A stretch of 21,631 nt of DNA from Caproicibacter sp002399225 (GCA_036756705.1 DAIOKN010000033.1:1-21631), one strand, 5' to 3'. Positions 1 to 7,204 are shown, counted from the first letter of the stretch. A program made the numbers and translations. The notes: a model not told the origin generated them from the sequence alone.

Positions 1-1
1 A

Positions 2-598
2 GCATTTACCCGTTTTCATGGCGTCACACCGACTGCCGTTCGAAAAGACGGAGCCATGATTAAGTCTTTTGCTCCGCTGAAAATCAAATTCACTTTGGAA
101 GGCGGTTATGTTATGGATTACAAAATTGTTAAAAAAGATTCCTTTACGGTGATGGGAGCATCCAGAACTTTTCAGTACGATAGTGCAAAAACGGAGATTC
201 CGAAATTTTGGTCGGAGCTTCATCATCCGGGGAAAGAGAAAATTGTATGCGGAATGTACGGAATCTGTATTGATGACAGCAAAGGAACAGATAAATTTGA
301 ATATCTGGTCGCAGACAATTACGATCCTGCCGCAGAGATACCGCAAGGCTGCGTGACCAGGATCATCCCCGCACACACCTGGGCTGTATTCCCCTGCAGA
401 GGCTCAATCCTTCAGGCACTGCTGGATACAAACAAGGCGATTTTCTCTGAATGGCTGCCAAACTGCAAGGACTTTGAGATTGCGGCGGGTTATAACATTG
501 AAATGTACCGTGATCCGTCTAGATATCCAAAGGGAACGCAGGATGAGAACTACTACAGTGAAATCTGGATTCCCGTAAAAAGGAAAGAACAGAAATGA
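2..598 (+). CDS. AraC-family transcriptional regulator with GyrI-like effector domain, 5'-truncated by window edge
   Basis: The reading frame is already open at base 2. The residues before the first ATG (56) read AFTRFHGVTPTAVRKDGAM, which is the end of an AraC-type helix-turn-helix domain, so the true start lies upstream of the window. The ATG at 56 is internal. From about residue 40 of the visible part onward the protein is a GyrI-like/effector-binding domain (the fold of BmrR and Rob C-termini) of about 150 residues, with typical segments such as TRIIPAHTWAVFP and a C-terminal SEIWIPV. Such proteins bind small, often toxic or drug-like, ligands and activate neighbouring genes. The efflux genes nearby fit this role, but the actual target is inferred. 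It ends at a TGA (596-598) and is followed by a terminator. Confidence 0.85.
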   Translation, partial: AFTRFHGVTPTAVRKDGAMIKSFAPLKIKFTLEGGYVMDYKIVKKDSFTVMGASRTFQYDSAKTEIPKFWSELHHPGKEKIVCGMYGICIDDSKGTDKFEYLVADNYDPAAEIPQGCVTRIIPAHTWAVFPCRGSILQALLDTNKAIFSEWLPNCKDFEIAAGYNIEMYRDPSRYPKGTQDENYYSEIWIPVKRKEQK

Positions 599-667
599 AA
601 ATTCTAGGATTCGACACACTGCAAGGCATGACTGGATCGGATGGCAAACCTTACTGATTTAAAAAAA

Positions 668-700
668 GGCGCTGATGTTCTCAATCGGCGTCTTTCTTCT
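668..700 (+). terminator. Rho-independent terminator after the AraC/GyrI-like gene
   Basis: A 9-bp stem (668-676 with 684-692, two G-U pairs) closes a 7-nt loop and is followed by the T-rich tract TCTTTCTTCTT. An A7 run precedes the stem, so it could also act on transcripts from the right. Confidence 0.7.
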
Positions 701-796
701 TATGGATTTCCGTTTGAATCATAAAAAGCTGCTTGATTCTCTTTGGCGACAAGGAGAAAATAAAAGCGTTATGATTTTACAATCTGCTGCGGATTC

Positions 797-1009
797 TCAA
801 CGAACATTCTTTATCACCGCTGAGTACAATATGCTCCGGCCCGATTGCCCGACCATGCCGGCGTTGACCCTGAAGCTGATCAGGAATTTTTTCTGGGTGT
901 TTTTGTTCAGCTCACTGAAGTACCGCTGAATGAGCTGGTTCCAGTCGTTCACCGGGTCTTTCGCGATATTGCGGAACATTTCCGCCGTCTTGTAATAGTC
1001 CTTACACAA
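797..1009 (-). pseudogene. Fragment of a radical SAM protein (N-terminal part only)
   Basis: This is the downstream part of a continuous 121-codon frame. Segments such as KDPVNDWNQLIQRYF, NTQKKF and VNAGMVG match the N-terminal region that, in a family of clostridial radical SAM proteins, precedes the CNLxCxGCW cluster motif. The frame stops at 797 before any cysteine motif, so the catalytic core is absent and the product cannot be an active radical SAM enzyme. It is joined in frame to a transporter fragment at about 1009/1010. The family assignment is from memory of the motif pattern; a homology search would settle it. Confidence 0.5.
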
Positions 1010-1192
1010 CGGCGGCAGGATAAGCCCTGCGGCGGTCGCCGTCATTCCGTGCTGATCCTGAAGGTAATACGGCCAAAGGAAAAGCAGCATATATTCCGTC
1101 ATGAAGAAGAAGGTTGCGGCAAAATTACTGGCCGAGAAAACCCGGTTTTTAAAAAGCCCCAAATTGAGGATTGGATTAGCCAGCTTTGTGAT
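1010..1192 (-). pseudogene. Internal fragment of a DHA2-type MFS transporter
   Basis: The frame reads ANPILNLGLFKNRVFSASN and continues through a membrane segment to FLWPYYLQDQHGMTATAAG. This is the conserved region before and across TM9-10 of 14-TM DHA2 exporters (family pattern: NPLLDLxLFRNRxF...PFYLQxxxG.sAxxAG). Only about 60 residues remain. The upstream end overlaps the last codons of the complete MFS gene in another frame, and the downstream end runs directly into radical SAM-like sequence. It is a deletion or recombination scar rather than a gene. The intact DHA2 gene at 2804-4237 has a different sequence in this region, so this scrap came from another copy. Confidence 0.6.
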
Positions 1193-2468
1193 TTCTCTTT
1201 TTTAATTTTGCGTATGCCGAAATGCAAAACATAGAACCGAGCGTGCCCGTACAAAGGAACATTACCGCCATACCGCTGCCGTCGCCGGCTCCCACCGCGA
1301 ACTGCAAAATATGTACCATGGGAGCATCCGAACGCATCAACGGCTCAAATATATGGTCCGCCAGAAATCCACCAAACAGAATGCCGATTGGAATTGTACT
1401 GAACTGGATCGCGTTACGCACCGCGAAAATCCGGCCTTGCATTTCTGAAGGAACGTTGTGATACAGCAAAATACGCTGTCCCGCCACGATAAAAGGGATC
1501 GGGACACTGGCTGCCATTCCGGCCGCGCACCAGACAAAAACATTCCGACCGATTCCCATCAGCAGATCGCCGCAGAGAAAAGAGATTGCGGCACTCCAAT
1601 ATACCATTTTCACCGGGTTTCGTGTTTTCTTATCAAAAGTCACGATGAATCCGCCAACGATCCCTCCGGCCCCCAATATCGCATTGACAATACTGAGAAC
1701 CGCAGCATTGTGATTGCTTCTCGCAAGCAACATAGGAGAAAGAATATTCTCATAGGTCATACGCGAAAAAAAATTCATTACAGCCATTGTTATTATGAGA
1801 TACCAAAGGACCTCATGCTGCCGCAAAAAACGGAACCCGTCTTTTATACCGGAAAACGGTGAAGTGCAGATAGGGAGTTCCGGTTCAGATTTGTGTTCCG
1901 GTAGGCTGATAGATAACAGCAATACCGATGACGCAAATAGGAAAGATGCGAAGTCCGCCAAAAATACGGTGCCAAGACCAACCGTTTCATAGACCGCAAC
2001 AGCAAGGACAGGCGAAACAACCGTTACCAGATTTTCCGCGAATGAGTCCATTCCGCTGGCTTTGGACTGTTTGTCTGCGGGAACCAATAAACCGATTGCC
2101 ACCGATTCGGCCGGAGACTGAAAGGCATTCATCATACCGATCACGACATTGATGATGTAAATATGCCACAGGAGCAGATTTCCGGATCGCCATAGAAAAA
2201 AAGCCGACAGGGTACAGCATGCTGCCATAGAATCCGATAGAAGCATGATCCCCTTTTTCCCATGCTTGTCAACCACCGAACCGGCAAAAAAGCTCGCCGT
2301 CACGTAGGGTACATAATAGCAGAACGTGAGTAAAGAAACCGACATTGCGGTATGCGTTCGATTATATGCCCATATCGTAAGGGCATAACTGGACATGGCA
2401 CTCCCCATCTGTGAAACGGACTGCGTTGCCCAGAATAAAACAAATGTATAAAATTTATCGTTTTTCAT
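1176..2468 (-). CDS. MFS exporter, MefA/MFS_3-like (putative macrolide/drug efflux)
   Basis: A 430-residue membrane protein with about 12 hydrophobic helices. It starts KNDKFYTFVLFWATQSVSQM, the N-terminus typical of the Mef/MFS_3 group, and has a loop 2-3 motif GSVVDKHGKKG. This family exports drugs or other small molecules using the proton gradient. The start at 2468 is chosen because GAGGAG lies 8 nt upstream; a TTG 16 codons earlier keeps the frame open but has no good binding site. Upstream lie a strong promoter (2635-2663), a possible leader ORF, a 12-bp inverted repeat and a small palindrome, so expression looks regulated. The gene ends in sequence that overlaps a fragment of another transporter. 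Substrate is not deducible; 'Mef-like' is a family call. Confidence 0.8.
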   Translation of the reverse strand: MKNDKFYTFVLFWATQSVSQMGSAMSSYALTIWAYNRTHTAMSVSLLTFCYYVPYVTASFFAGSVVDKHGKKGIMLLSDSMAACCTLSAFFLWRSGNLLLWHIYIINVVIGMMNAFQSPAESVAIGLLVPADKQSKASGMDSFAENLVTVVSPVLAVAVYETVGLGTVFLADFASFLFASSVLLLSISLPEHKSEPELPICTSPFSGIKDGFRFLRQHEVLWYLIITMAVMNFFSRMTYENILSPMLLARSNHNAAVLSIVNAILGAGGIVGGFIVTFDKKTRNPVKMVYWSAAISFLCGDLLMGIGRNVFVWCAAGMAASVPIPFIVAGQRILLYHNVPSEMQGRIFAVRNAIQFSTIPIGILFGGFLADHIFEPLMRSDAPMVHILQFAVGAGDGSGMAVMFLCTGTLGSMFCISAYAKLKKRNHKAG

Positions 2469-2481
2469 TGGAATTCTCCTC

Positions 2482-2501
2482 ATAGATATAAAGTTATCTA
2501 T
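2482..2501 (-). promoter_or_regulatory. Small palindrome in the 5' leader of the MFS exporter
   Basis: ATAGATA (2482-2488) and TATCTAT (2495-2501) form a 7-bp inverted repeat with a 6-nt spacer. In the mRNA it ends immediately before the ribosome binding site GAGGAG. It may be a repressor operator or an RNA hairpin. Confidence 0.4.
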
Positions 2502-2536
2502 AAGTACAAAATCCAATGTGGGCGATAGTTAGTCCT

Positions 2537-2579
2537 TCCTCTGTACAATTCGCCCAGACATTAGATCTTGTACAGAGGA
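2537..2579 (-). repeat. 12-bp perfect inverted repeat in the exporter leader
   Basis: TCCTCTGTACAA (2537-2548) and TTGTACAGAGGA (2568-2579) are perfect inverted copies separated by 19 nt. In the exporter mRNA this forms a stable hairpin between promoter and start codon. No T-run follows, so it is not a simple terminator. The first arm in the mRNA (2579-2568) lies inside a candidate leader ORF. Confidence 0.75.
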
Positions 2580-2614
2580 GAAACGTTCATACGAATCAGC
2601 ATATGACAAAGCAA
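2561..2614 (-). CDS. Candidate leader peptide (17 codons) upstream of the MFS exporter
   Basis: GGGAGG (2624-2629) is followed 9 nt later by TTG (2612-2614) and an open frame of 17 codons ending at TAA (2561-2563): MLCHMLIRMNVSPLYKI. Its last codons run through the first arm of the 12-bp hairpin, the layout seen in ribosome-mediated attenuators of erm, cat and mef genes. The ribosome binding site sits almost at the predicted 5' end of the transcript. An alternative frame from GTG (2621-2623) would run about 30 codons. No homology is claimed and the TTG start is unusual, so this is a hypothesis from layout. Confidence 0.35.
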   Translation of the reverse strand: MLCHMLIRMNVSPLYKI

Positions 2615-2634
2615 AAGAACTCACCTCCCGATTA

Positions 2635-2663
2635 AATATAGCAGATTGATGTGAATATATCAA
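2635..2663 (-). promoter_or_regulatory. Sigma-A-type promoter of the MFS exporter
   Basis: Minus strand TTGATA (2658-2663), a 17-nt spacer and TATATT (2635-2640). Predicted start is near 2628, giving a leader of about 160 nt before the exporter ATG. Confidence 0.7.
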
Positions 2664-2803
2664 ATGAGCCACTATCGCTGGATTTTATCATGCGCTGCCA
2701 TTTTACGTATTTTCATAACCATCCCTCATTTTCCATTGATACCTATTATGGCCTGAAAGCCGCGGCAAAGAAAGGGGCCAAACCATGTCTTCCGTAATTT
2801 TGT

Positions 2804-4237
2804 CTATTCGATTTCTTGAGCGTTTTTCCTTCTTGCTTTTGCAAAGCGGAAGGCGGTGAGCAATGCGCCGAGAAGACAAAGCACCATCAAAATCAGGTAA
2901 TCGTTTTTCATACCAAAAACGAAAACGTCGTCCCTGCCTTTTACGTAGTCGGTTACGGTATGTCCGATTTTGCCGCTCATAAAGCAATACAGAAAAGTTG
3001 TGGACAGGACGATCCCCAAATACTGTCCGAGATTGCGTACCAGAGAATTTACGCTCCCGCCGATTCCTAATTTGTCTTTTGGGCAGGCAGACATAATAAG
3101 CGAATTGTTGGCAGGTTGAAAAAACGACTGACCCACGGCCATAATTGCCAAAAATGCCGCACAGGCAACCATTCCCGAGTGAAGATTCAGGAAGGACATC
3201 AGGAAAAAGCTTACCGACATAATAAGCAGACCAATCAATGTCAAAATTTCCGCGCCGATTTTATCTGCGAGAGTTCCGCAAAACGCGGAAAGGAGCGCGA
3301 TGATAATCGGAGAAATCATCATGAGCAATCCCGCATCGGAAGGGGAAATCTTGTGCGTATCCTGAAGATAAAACGGAAACAGAAACGTATACGCGGCGAT
3401 ACAGACAAAGGAAATCAATGCGCAAATCAAGCTCATTGAAAACAGTTGGCTCTTGAAAAGACTAATGTCCAAAAGTGGCTGCTTCTTTTTCTTTTCCAAG
3501 TAGATAAACAGAGCAAGAATAACAATGGCAAGTAAAATGGCACCTAATATGTAAGGGTTAGAAAAACCTGCTTCCTGTGCCCCAATCAGCGCGCCGAACA
3601 GGAGCATTGTTCCTAAAAATTGAAGAACAGCGCCGATCTTATCGATATGCTGATCGGCGGCCGCTTGATCAGTGGGAAGATATTTTAATCCCAATCCAAA
3701 GAGGATGACACCAATCGGCACGTTTACATAGAAGATCCAATTCCAGCTTAGAGCAGAGACAATGAAGCCGCCGAGAGGCGCCCCCACCATCGTGCCGAGT
3801 GCGACTGCCGCCGCCAGGATGCCCAAAGCTTTGCCTCTTCCCTCCTGCGGGTACAATTGCGTAATGATACCCTGATTGTTGGCCATATAGGCGGAAGCGC
3901 CAATTCCTTGAAGAAACCGGCAGACGATCAGCGGGGGAAAGGAATTACAAATTCCGCACAATAAGGTACCAATGGTAAACAAAAGCGTTCCGCAGCTGAA
4001 CACTTTCGATTTCCCAACAATGTCCCCCAGCCTGCCGAAGAACAACAGGGTGGAACAAATCATCATGATGTAACTTGCGACAACCCATTCAATAGATGAA
4101 AGAGGAACGTTCAGACTTTTTGACATCACCGGCAGATTCACAATACTAATATCCAGTGTGGCCATAAATGATATTGCTACTACGACAAAAAGGGTGACCC
4201 CTTTTTTTTGACTTACATTCGAGGACACATTCTGCAT
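2804..4237 (-). CDS. DHA2-family MFS multidrug exporter (EmrB/QacA type, 14 TM)
   Basis: A 477-residue polytopic protein of the usual length for 14-helix DHA2 drug:proton antiporters. Diagnostic motifs are LDISIVNLP in TM1 (motif D1), FFGRLGDIVGK in the loop 2-3 (motif A), and ALGTMVGAPLGG in TM5 (antiporter motif C). The C-terminus is basic and cytoplasmic. Family role is proton-driven efflux of lipophilic cations or other toxic compounds from the membrane. ATG at 4237 is the first in the frame that gives the complete TM1; its ribosome binding site is weak. It is transcribed divergently from an AraC-type regulator (4379-5273), the usual layout for local control, with the two genes sharing a 141-bp intergenic region. 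The regulator is frameshifted, so control may be lost. Confidence 0.88.
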   Translation of the reverse strand: MQNVSSNVSQKKGVTLFVVVAISFMATLDISIVNLPVMSKSLNVPLSSIEWVVASYIMMICSTLLFFGRLGDIVGKSKVFSCGTLLFTIGTLLCGICNSFPPLIVCRFLQGIGASAYMANNQGIITQLYPQEGRGKALGILAAAVALGTMVGAPLGGFIVSALSWNWIFYVNVPIGVILFGLGLKYLPTDQAAADQHIDKIGAVLQFLGTMLLFGALIGAQEAGFSNPYILGAILLAIVILALFIYLEKKKKQPLLDISLFKSQLFSMSLICALISFVCIAAYTFLFPFYLQDTHKISPSDAGLLMMISPIIIALLSAFCGTLADKIGAEILTLIGLLIMSVSFFLMSFLNLHSGMVACAAFLAIMAVGQSFFQPANNSLIMSACPKDKLGIGGSVNSLVRNLGQYLGIVLSTTFLYCFMSGKIGHTVTDYVKGRDDVFVFGMKNDYLILMVLCLLGALLTAFRFAKARRKNAQEIE

Positions 4238-4278
4238 GATTTTTCTACACTTCTTTCCAATTCCTTTGAGTTTTGCGG

Positions 4279-4307
4279 TTTACAGCTTTCTCCGCACCTA
4301 CTATAAT
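4279..4307 (+). promoter_or_regulatory. Promoter of the AraC-type regulator
   Basis: TTTACA (4279-4284), 17-nt spacer, TATAAT (4302-4307). Predicted start is near 4314, about 65 nt before the regulator ATG. Confidence 0.65.
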
Positions 4308-4333
4308 AAAGGCAAAAGGAAAATTGTGCGATA

Positions 4334-4363
4334 ACTGTATTGCTGAGTTTTAGTACTGTATTG
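4334..4363 (+). promoter_or_regulatory. Direct repeat ACTGTATTG x2, candidate AraC operator
   Basis: ACTGTATTG occurs at 4334-4342 and 4355-4363, a 21-bp periodicity. AraC-family dimers commonly bind direct repeats on one DNA face about 21 bp apart. The pair lies between the divergent DHA2 exporter and AraC genes, just downstream of the regulator promoter. Confidence 0.5.
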
Positions 4364-4378
4364 ACATGAGGATGTTTT

Positions 4379-5273
4379 ATGAAGGTTGATTCAGATTATT
4401 TTTACAAAGAAATGCCAGATGTTCATTTTGGTGTGGATATTTTTCTAAAATCTGATCTGCGCACGGGGATGGTGCTGCGCAAACACTGGCATGAGCATAT
4501 GCAGCTGTATGTCATCCTTGCCGGCAATGCCATTCTGGAATGTGGAAAACACCAATTTCAGGCGGCGACCGGGGATATTGCCGTCATCAACAGCAATGAG
4601 CTGCATTATCTGGAAAGCCTTTCGGACGATCTGAAACTCTATATCATCCGGGTAGATCTGCCGTTCCTTTTCAGCAGCCAGGTAGATTTGTGCCAGACGA
4701 AATATCTTGTGCCTCTGTCGCAGGACCGTATCACCTTTCATAATCTGATTCGGGGTGACGGGCAGGTTTCGGAATGCGTTTCCGCAATCATAAAAGAATA
4801 CGATTCTCAGGGCTTAGGCTACGAACTTGCGCTCCATTTACCGGCTGATCGTCCTGCTTCTCCGGAAGCACGTCGATAAAACTTTGTCTGCCAGGGAATT
4901 TGCTTCAAAGAGAAGGGGTCTAAAGCAATTTAATACGGTTTTGCAGTATATCAGCGCGCACTATACGGAAAAAATATCGGTCAATGAACTCGCGGAAACC
5001 GCAAATATAACAGTTTACTATTTCTGCCGTATCTTTAAGCAGATTACAGGGAAGACCTTGACGGACTACCTGAATGAACTTCGGTTGGAAAAATCAACGG
5101 ATTACCTCCGGAAAAGCGACTTGACCGTTACGGAAATCGCGTTAAAATGCGGTTTTGACTCCATAAACTATTACAGCCGCTTATTTCGCAGATATTATCA
5201 CGTTTCGCCGACGAAATTCAGAGACGGCAGCACGGCCCCGAATCTTCGGAAAAATCCGGTGTGGCAACGGTGA
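4379..5273 (+). pseudogene. AraC-family regulator with cupin sensor domain, interrupted by one frameshift
   Basis: The first frame (4379 to about 4830) encodes a cupin-type N-terminal domain with HWHEHMQLYVILAG and the segment GDIAVINSNELHYL. It would then run off into an unrelated tail, stopping at 4879. The second frame picks up at about 4827-4835 (SIYRLIVLLLRK) and encodes the interdomain helices and a complete AraC DNA-binding domain: first HTH with ISVNELAETANI and YFCRIFKQITG, second with VTEIALKCGFDSINYYSRLFRRY, ending at 5273. Joined, it is about 297 residues, normal for the family. A one-base change near 4830 explains the break. It is divergent from the DHA2 exporter and probably regulated it. 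A sequencing error is the main alternative to a true pseudogene. Confidence 0.8.
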
Positions 5274-5417
5274 TTTGTCAAAATCGCCTTCTTGTATAAG
5301 AATATGCCTATTTGCCATGACGAAGGAAAAGTTTATTTTAAACATCATCGAAGTTATATTTGAAAACGCAATGACATCTACTGCCGCATCGTTCATATTT
5401 CCGGGTAATATTAACTA

Positions 5418-5446
5418 TTGACAAAAGGAAATAGCCAGTGTATTAT
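5418..5446 (+). promoter_or_regulatory. Promoter of the TetR-flavoprotein operon
   Basis: TTGACA (5418-5423), exact 17-nt spacer, TATTAT (5441-5446). This is the strongest promoter-like match of the left half. Its -10 box lies inside the operator palindrome. Confidence 0.8.
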
Positions 5447-5475
5447 TACAACCGTTATATAACACTTGTAATAAT
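5442..5475 (+). promoter_or_regulatory. 34-bp palindromic operator, candidate TetR autoregulatory site
   Basis: ATTATTACAA (5442-5451) is mirrored by TTGTAATAAT (5466-5475), and the centre GTTATATAAC (5454-5463) is itself a perfect palindrome. Thirty of 34 positions are symmetric about 5458.5. It covers the -10 element and the transcription start of the TetR gene. Confidence 0.75.
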
Positions 5476-5491
5476 TTAAAAGAGGTCTCTT

Positions 5492-6073
5492 ATGCCAAAA
5501 CAGAAAATTACTGCGGAAGAAATTCTGGACGTTTCATTGGAACTGATCCGGGAACAGGGCTATGAAAAAATCAACGCAAGAAACATCGCTCAAAGAATGA
5601 ATTGTTCTGTTCAACCAATTTATAGCTGCTTCGGCAACATGGAAGGATTAATGCAGCAGCTGTTTTTACATGTGAAGAAGTATCTCGACCGCTATGTGGA
5701 CGCACATGCGGACCGGCGAAACTATTTTGAATCCATTGGAAGATGTCATATCGGTTTTGCAAGTGATGAAAAATTTCTGTTCCGTTTTCTTTTTCAGTCA
5801 CCTTATATAAAAGCAAGCAGCATCGAAGACATTTACCGAATGTATTCGCGGGTCGATGTTACTCAGGATATTTCATCAACGCTTGACCTTTCAAAAGAGA
5901 ATGCGGAAAAGCTGTATACCCATATGATGGTTTATACCCATGGAATTGCCTGCATGATTGCGACAGATGCGGTGTATTTTTCTTTTGAGGATATTCATGC
6001 AAAGATTGATTTTGCTTACCGGTCTTTTCTACAGTATATAAAGGAGAAAAATAATGAGACTCATTGTTCATGA
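5492..6073 (+). CDS. TetR/AcrR-family transcriptional repressor
   Basis: A 193-residue protein with the TetR N-terminal HTH: TAEEILDVSLELIREQGYEKINARNIA forms the first helices, followed by NCSVQPIYSCFGNMEGLMQ, a recognition helix in which the usual Y-x-H-F is replaced by Y-S-C-F. The C-terminal ligand domain is all helical. AAGAGGT lies about 9 nt before the ATG. It is the first gene of an operon: its last 20 bases overlap the next gene, whose ribosome binding site AAAGGAG lies inside it. A palindrome over its promoter suggests autorepression. The inducing ligand is probably related to the substrate of the two flavoproteins, which is inference. Confidence 0.88.
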   Translation: MPKQKITAEEILDVSLELIREQGYEKINARNIAQRMNCSVQPIYSCFGNMEGLMQQLFLHVKKYLDRYVDAHADRRNYFESIGRCHIGFASDEKFLFRFLFQSPYIKASSIEDIYRMYSRVDVTQDISSTLDLSKENAEKLYTHMMVYTHGIACMIATDAVYFSFEDIHAKIDFAYRSFLQYIKEKNNETHCS

Positions 6074-6557
6074 CTTAACAGAAGAACAGGCAAAACAAAT
6101 TTTGCCGCAAGATGATATAGATACCAGAATGATCGGAGACAATGGTACGATTCATCCCTGTATCGGCTGTTTTGGGTGCTGGGTCAAAACCCCGGCGCAG
6201 TGTGTTATTCGCGATAATTATGGAGATATGGGGGAATTGCTCTCAAAATGCGACGAACTGATTTTTGTCAGTAAGTGCTGTTACGGCGGGTATAGCCCAT
6301 TTGTAAAAAATGTGATAGACAGGGGCATCTCTTATAGCCATCCCTATTTTACAATCCGGAACGGCGAGATGCATCACAGGCGCAGATATGAGAATCATTT
6401 TCGCCTCAACGCGTTCTTTTATGGTACGGATATTACCGAACAGGAGAAGAAAACCGCCGAAAATCTTGTCCACGCCAACGCGCTCAATTTAGATTGTCAG
6501 GCTGAAAAAGTCCATTTTGCTCCGACAGCAGATTCGTTTCGAGGTGAATTTGAATGA
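6054..6557 (+). CDS. Flavodoxin-fold oxidoreductase with Cys cluster (NADPH-dependent FMN reductase-like)
   Basis: A 167-residue protein. Near residue 36 it has HPCIGCFGCWVKTPAQCVIRD, the C-x2-C-x2-C...C pattern of iron-sulfur flavoprotein/FMN reductase relatives, followed by the flavodoxin-like core (DELIFVSKCCYGGYSPFVKNVIDR) that binds FMN. Whether an iron-sulfur cluster is bound is not certain. The N-terminal strand is short (MRLIVHDL) and lacks the usual GSPR phosphate loop, so this protein may work together with the next one, which has it. It overlaps the TetR gene by 20 nt and the next gene by 4 nt (ATGA), so the three are translationally coupled. Substrate unknown; quinone or nitro compound reduction is a common role in the family. 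Confidence 0.75.
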   Translation: MRLIVHDLTEEQAKQILPQDDIDTRMIGDNGTIHPCIGCFGCWVKTPAQCVIRDNYGDMGELLSKCDELIFVSKCCYGGYSPFVKNVIDRGISYSHPYFTIRNGEMHHRRRYENHFRLNAFFYGTDITEQEKKTAENLVHANALNLDCQAEKVHFAPTADSFRGEFE

Positions 6558-7186
6558 AAATTGCGCTCATGAATGGAAGCCCCAAAATAAAAGACAGTGC
6601 ATCCGGCATTCTCCTTGATGAACTCAAATCTCTCCGCAGAGACGACTGCATTACAGAGTACAATTTTCATACTCCCATACTTCCATCCGAAATGAACCTT
6701 GAGGAATTCGCGCAGCAGGATGCCGCTGTATTCGCCTTCCCGCTGTATGTCGATGGAATCCCGTCGCATCTCGTAAACTGTCTCTGCCAGTTGGAAAAAT
6801 ACTTAATAATGCATCCTTCAAATCTTATCATTTACGCGGTTGTAAACTGCGGCTTTTTTGAAGGAAATCAGAATCGGTATGCTCTGGAAATCATGAAAAA
6901 CTGGTGTGTGAGATGCGGCCTGAAATGGGGGCAGGGAGTCGGAATCGGGGGCGGCGGTATGCTGCCTGGCCTTCAAGGCGTTCCGGTGGGAAAAGGGCCG
7001 CGCAAGAATTTTGCGGCCGCGATGAACCAGCTTTCCGAACATATCACCGTTGGGAAAAATGCGGAAGATATTTACGTTTCACCGAATGTCCCCAGATTCG
7101 CCTATAAAATGGGGGCAGAAGTAGAATGGCGTCAGCAGATAAAGGCGAATGGTTTATCGGAAAAAGATCTTTTCCGAAAACTGTAA
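6554..7186 (+). CDS. Flavodoxin-like NAD(P)H-dependent oxidoreductase
   Basis: A 210-residue protein starting MKIALMNGSPK, the FMN phosphate-binding loop of flavodoxin-fold reductases, followed by AVFAFPLYVDGIPSHL (the second flavin-contact segment) and the core strand LIIYAVVNCGFFEG. The middle part GQGVGIGGGGMLPG is an unusual glycine-rich stretch. The C-terminal 60 residues resemble the extension of related clostridial proteins that accompany a partner flavoprotein. The start ATG overlaps the stop of the previous gene (ATGA at 6554-6557). Together with the TetR gene it forms a three-gene operon ended by a strong terminator at 7205. Function in detoxification of quinones, nitroaromatics or disulfide stress is inferred from the family and the TetR link. 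Confidence 0.75.
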   Translation: MKIALMNGSPKIKDSASGILLDELKSLRRDDCITEYNFHTPILPSEMNLEEFAQQDAAVFAFPLYVDGIPSHLVNCLCQLEKYLIMHPSNLIIYAVVNCGFFEGNQNRYALEIMKNWCVRCGLKWGQGVGIGGGGMLPGLQGVPVGKGPRKNFAAAMNQLSEHITVGKNAEDIYVSPNVPRFAYKMGAEVEWRQQIKANGLSEKDLFRKL

Positions 7187-7204
7187 CAAGATTATTAACC
7201 TATT

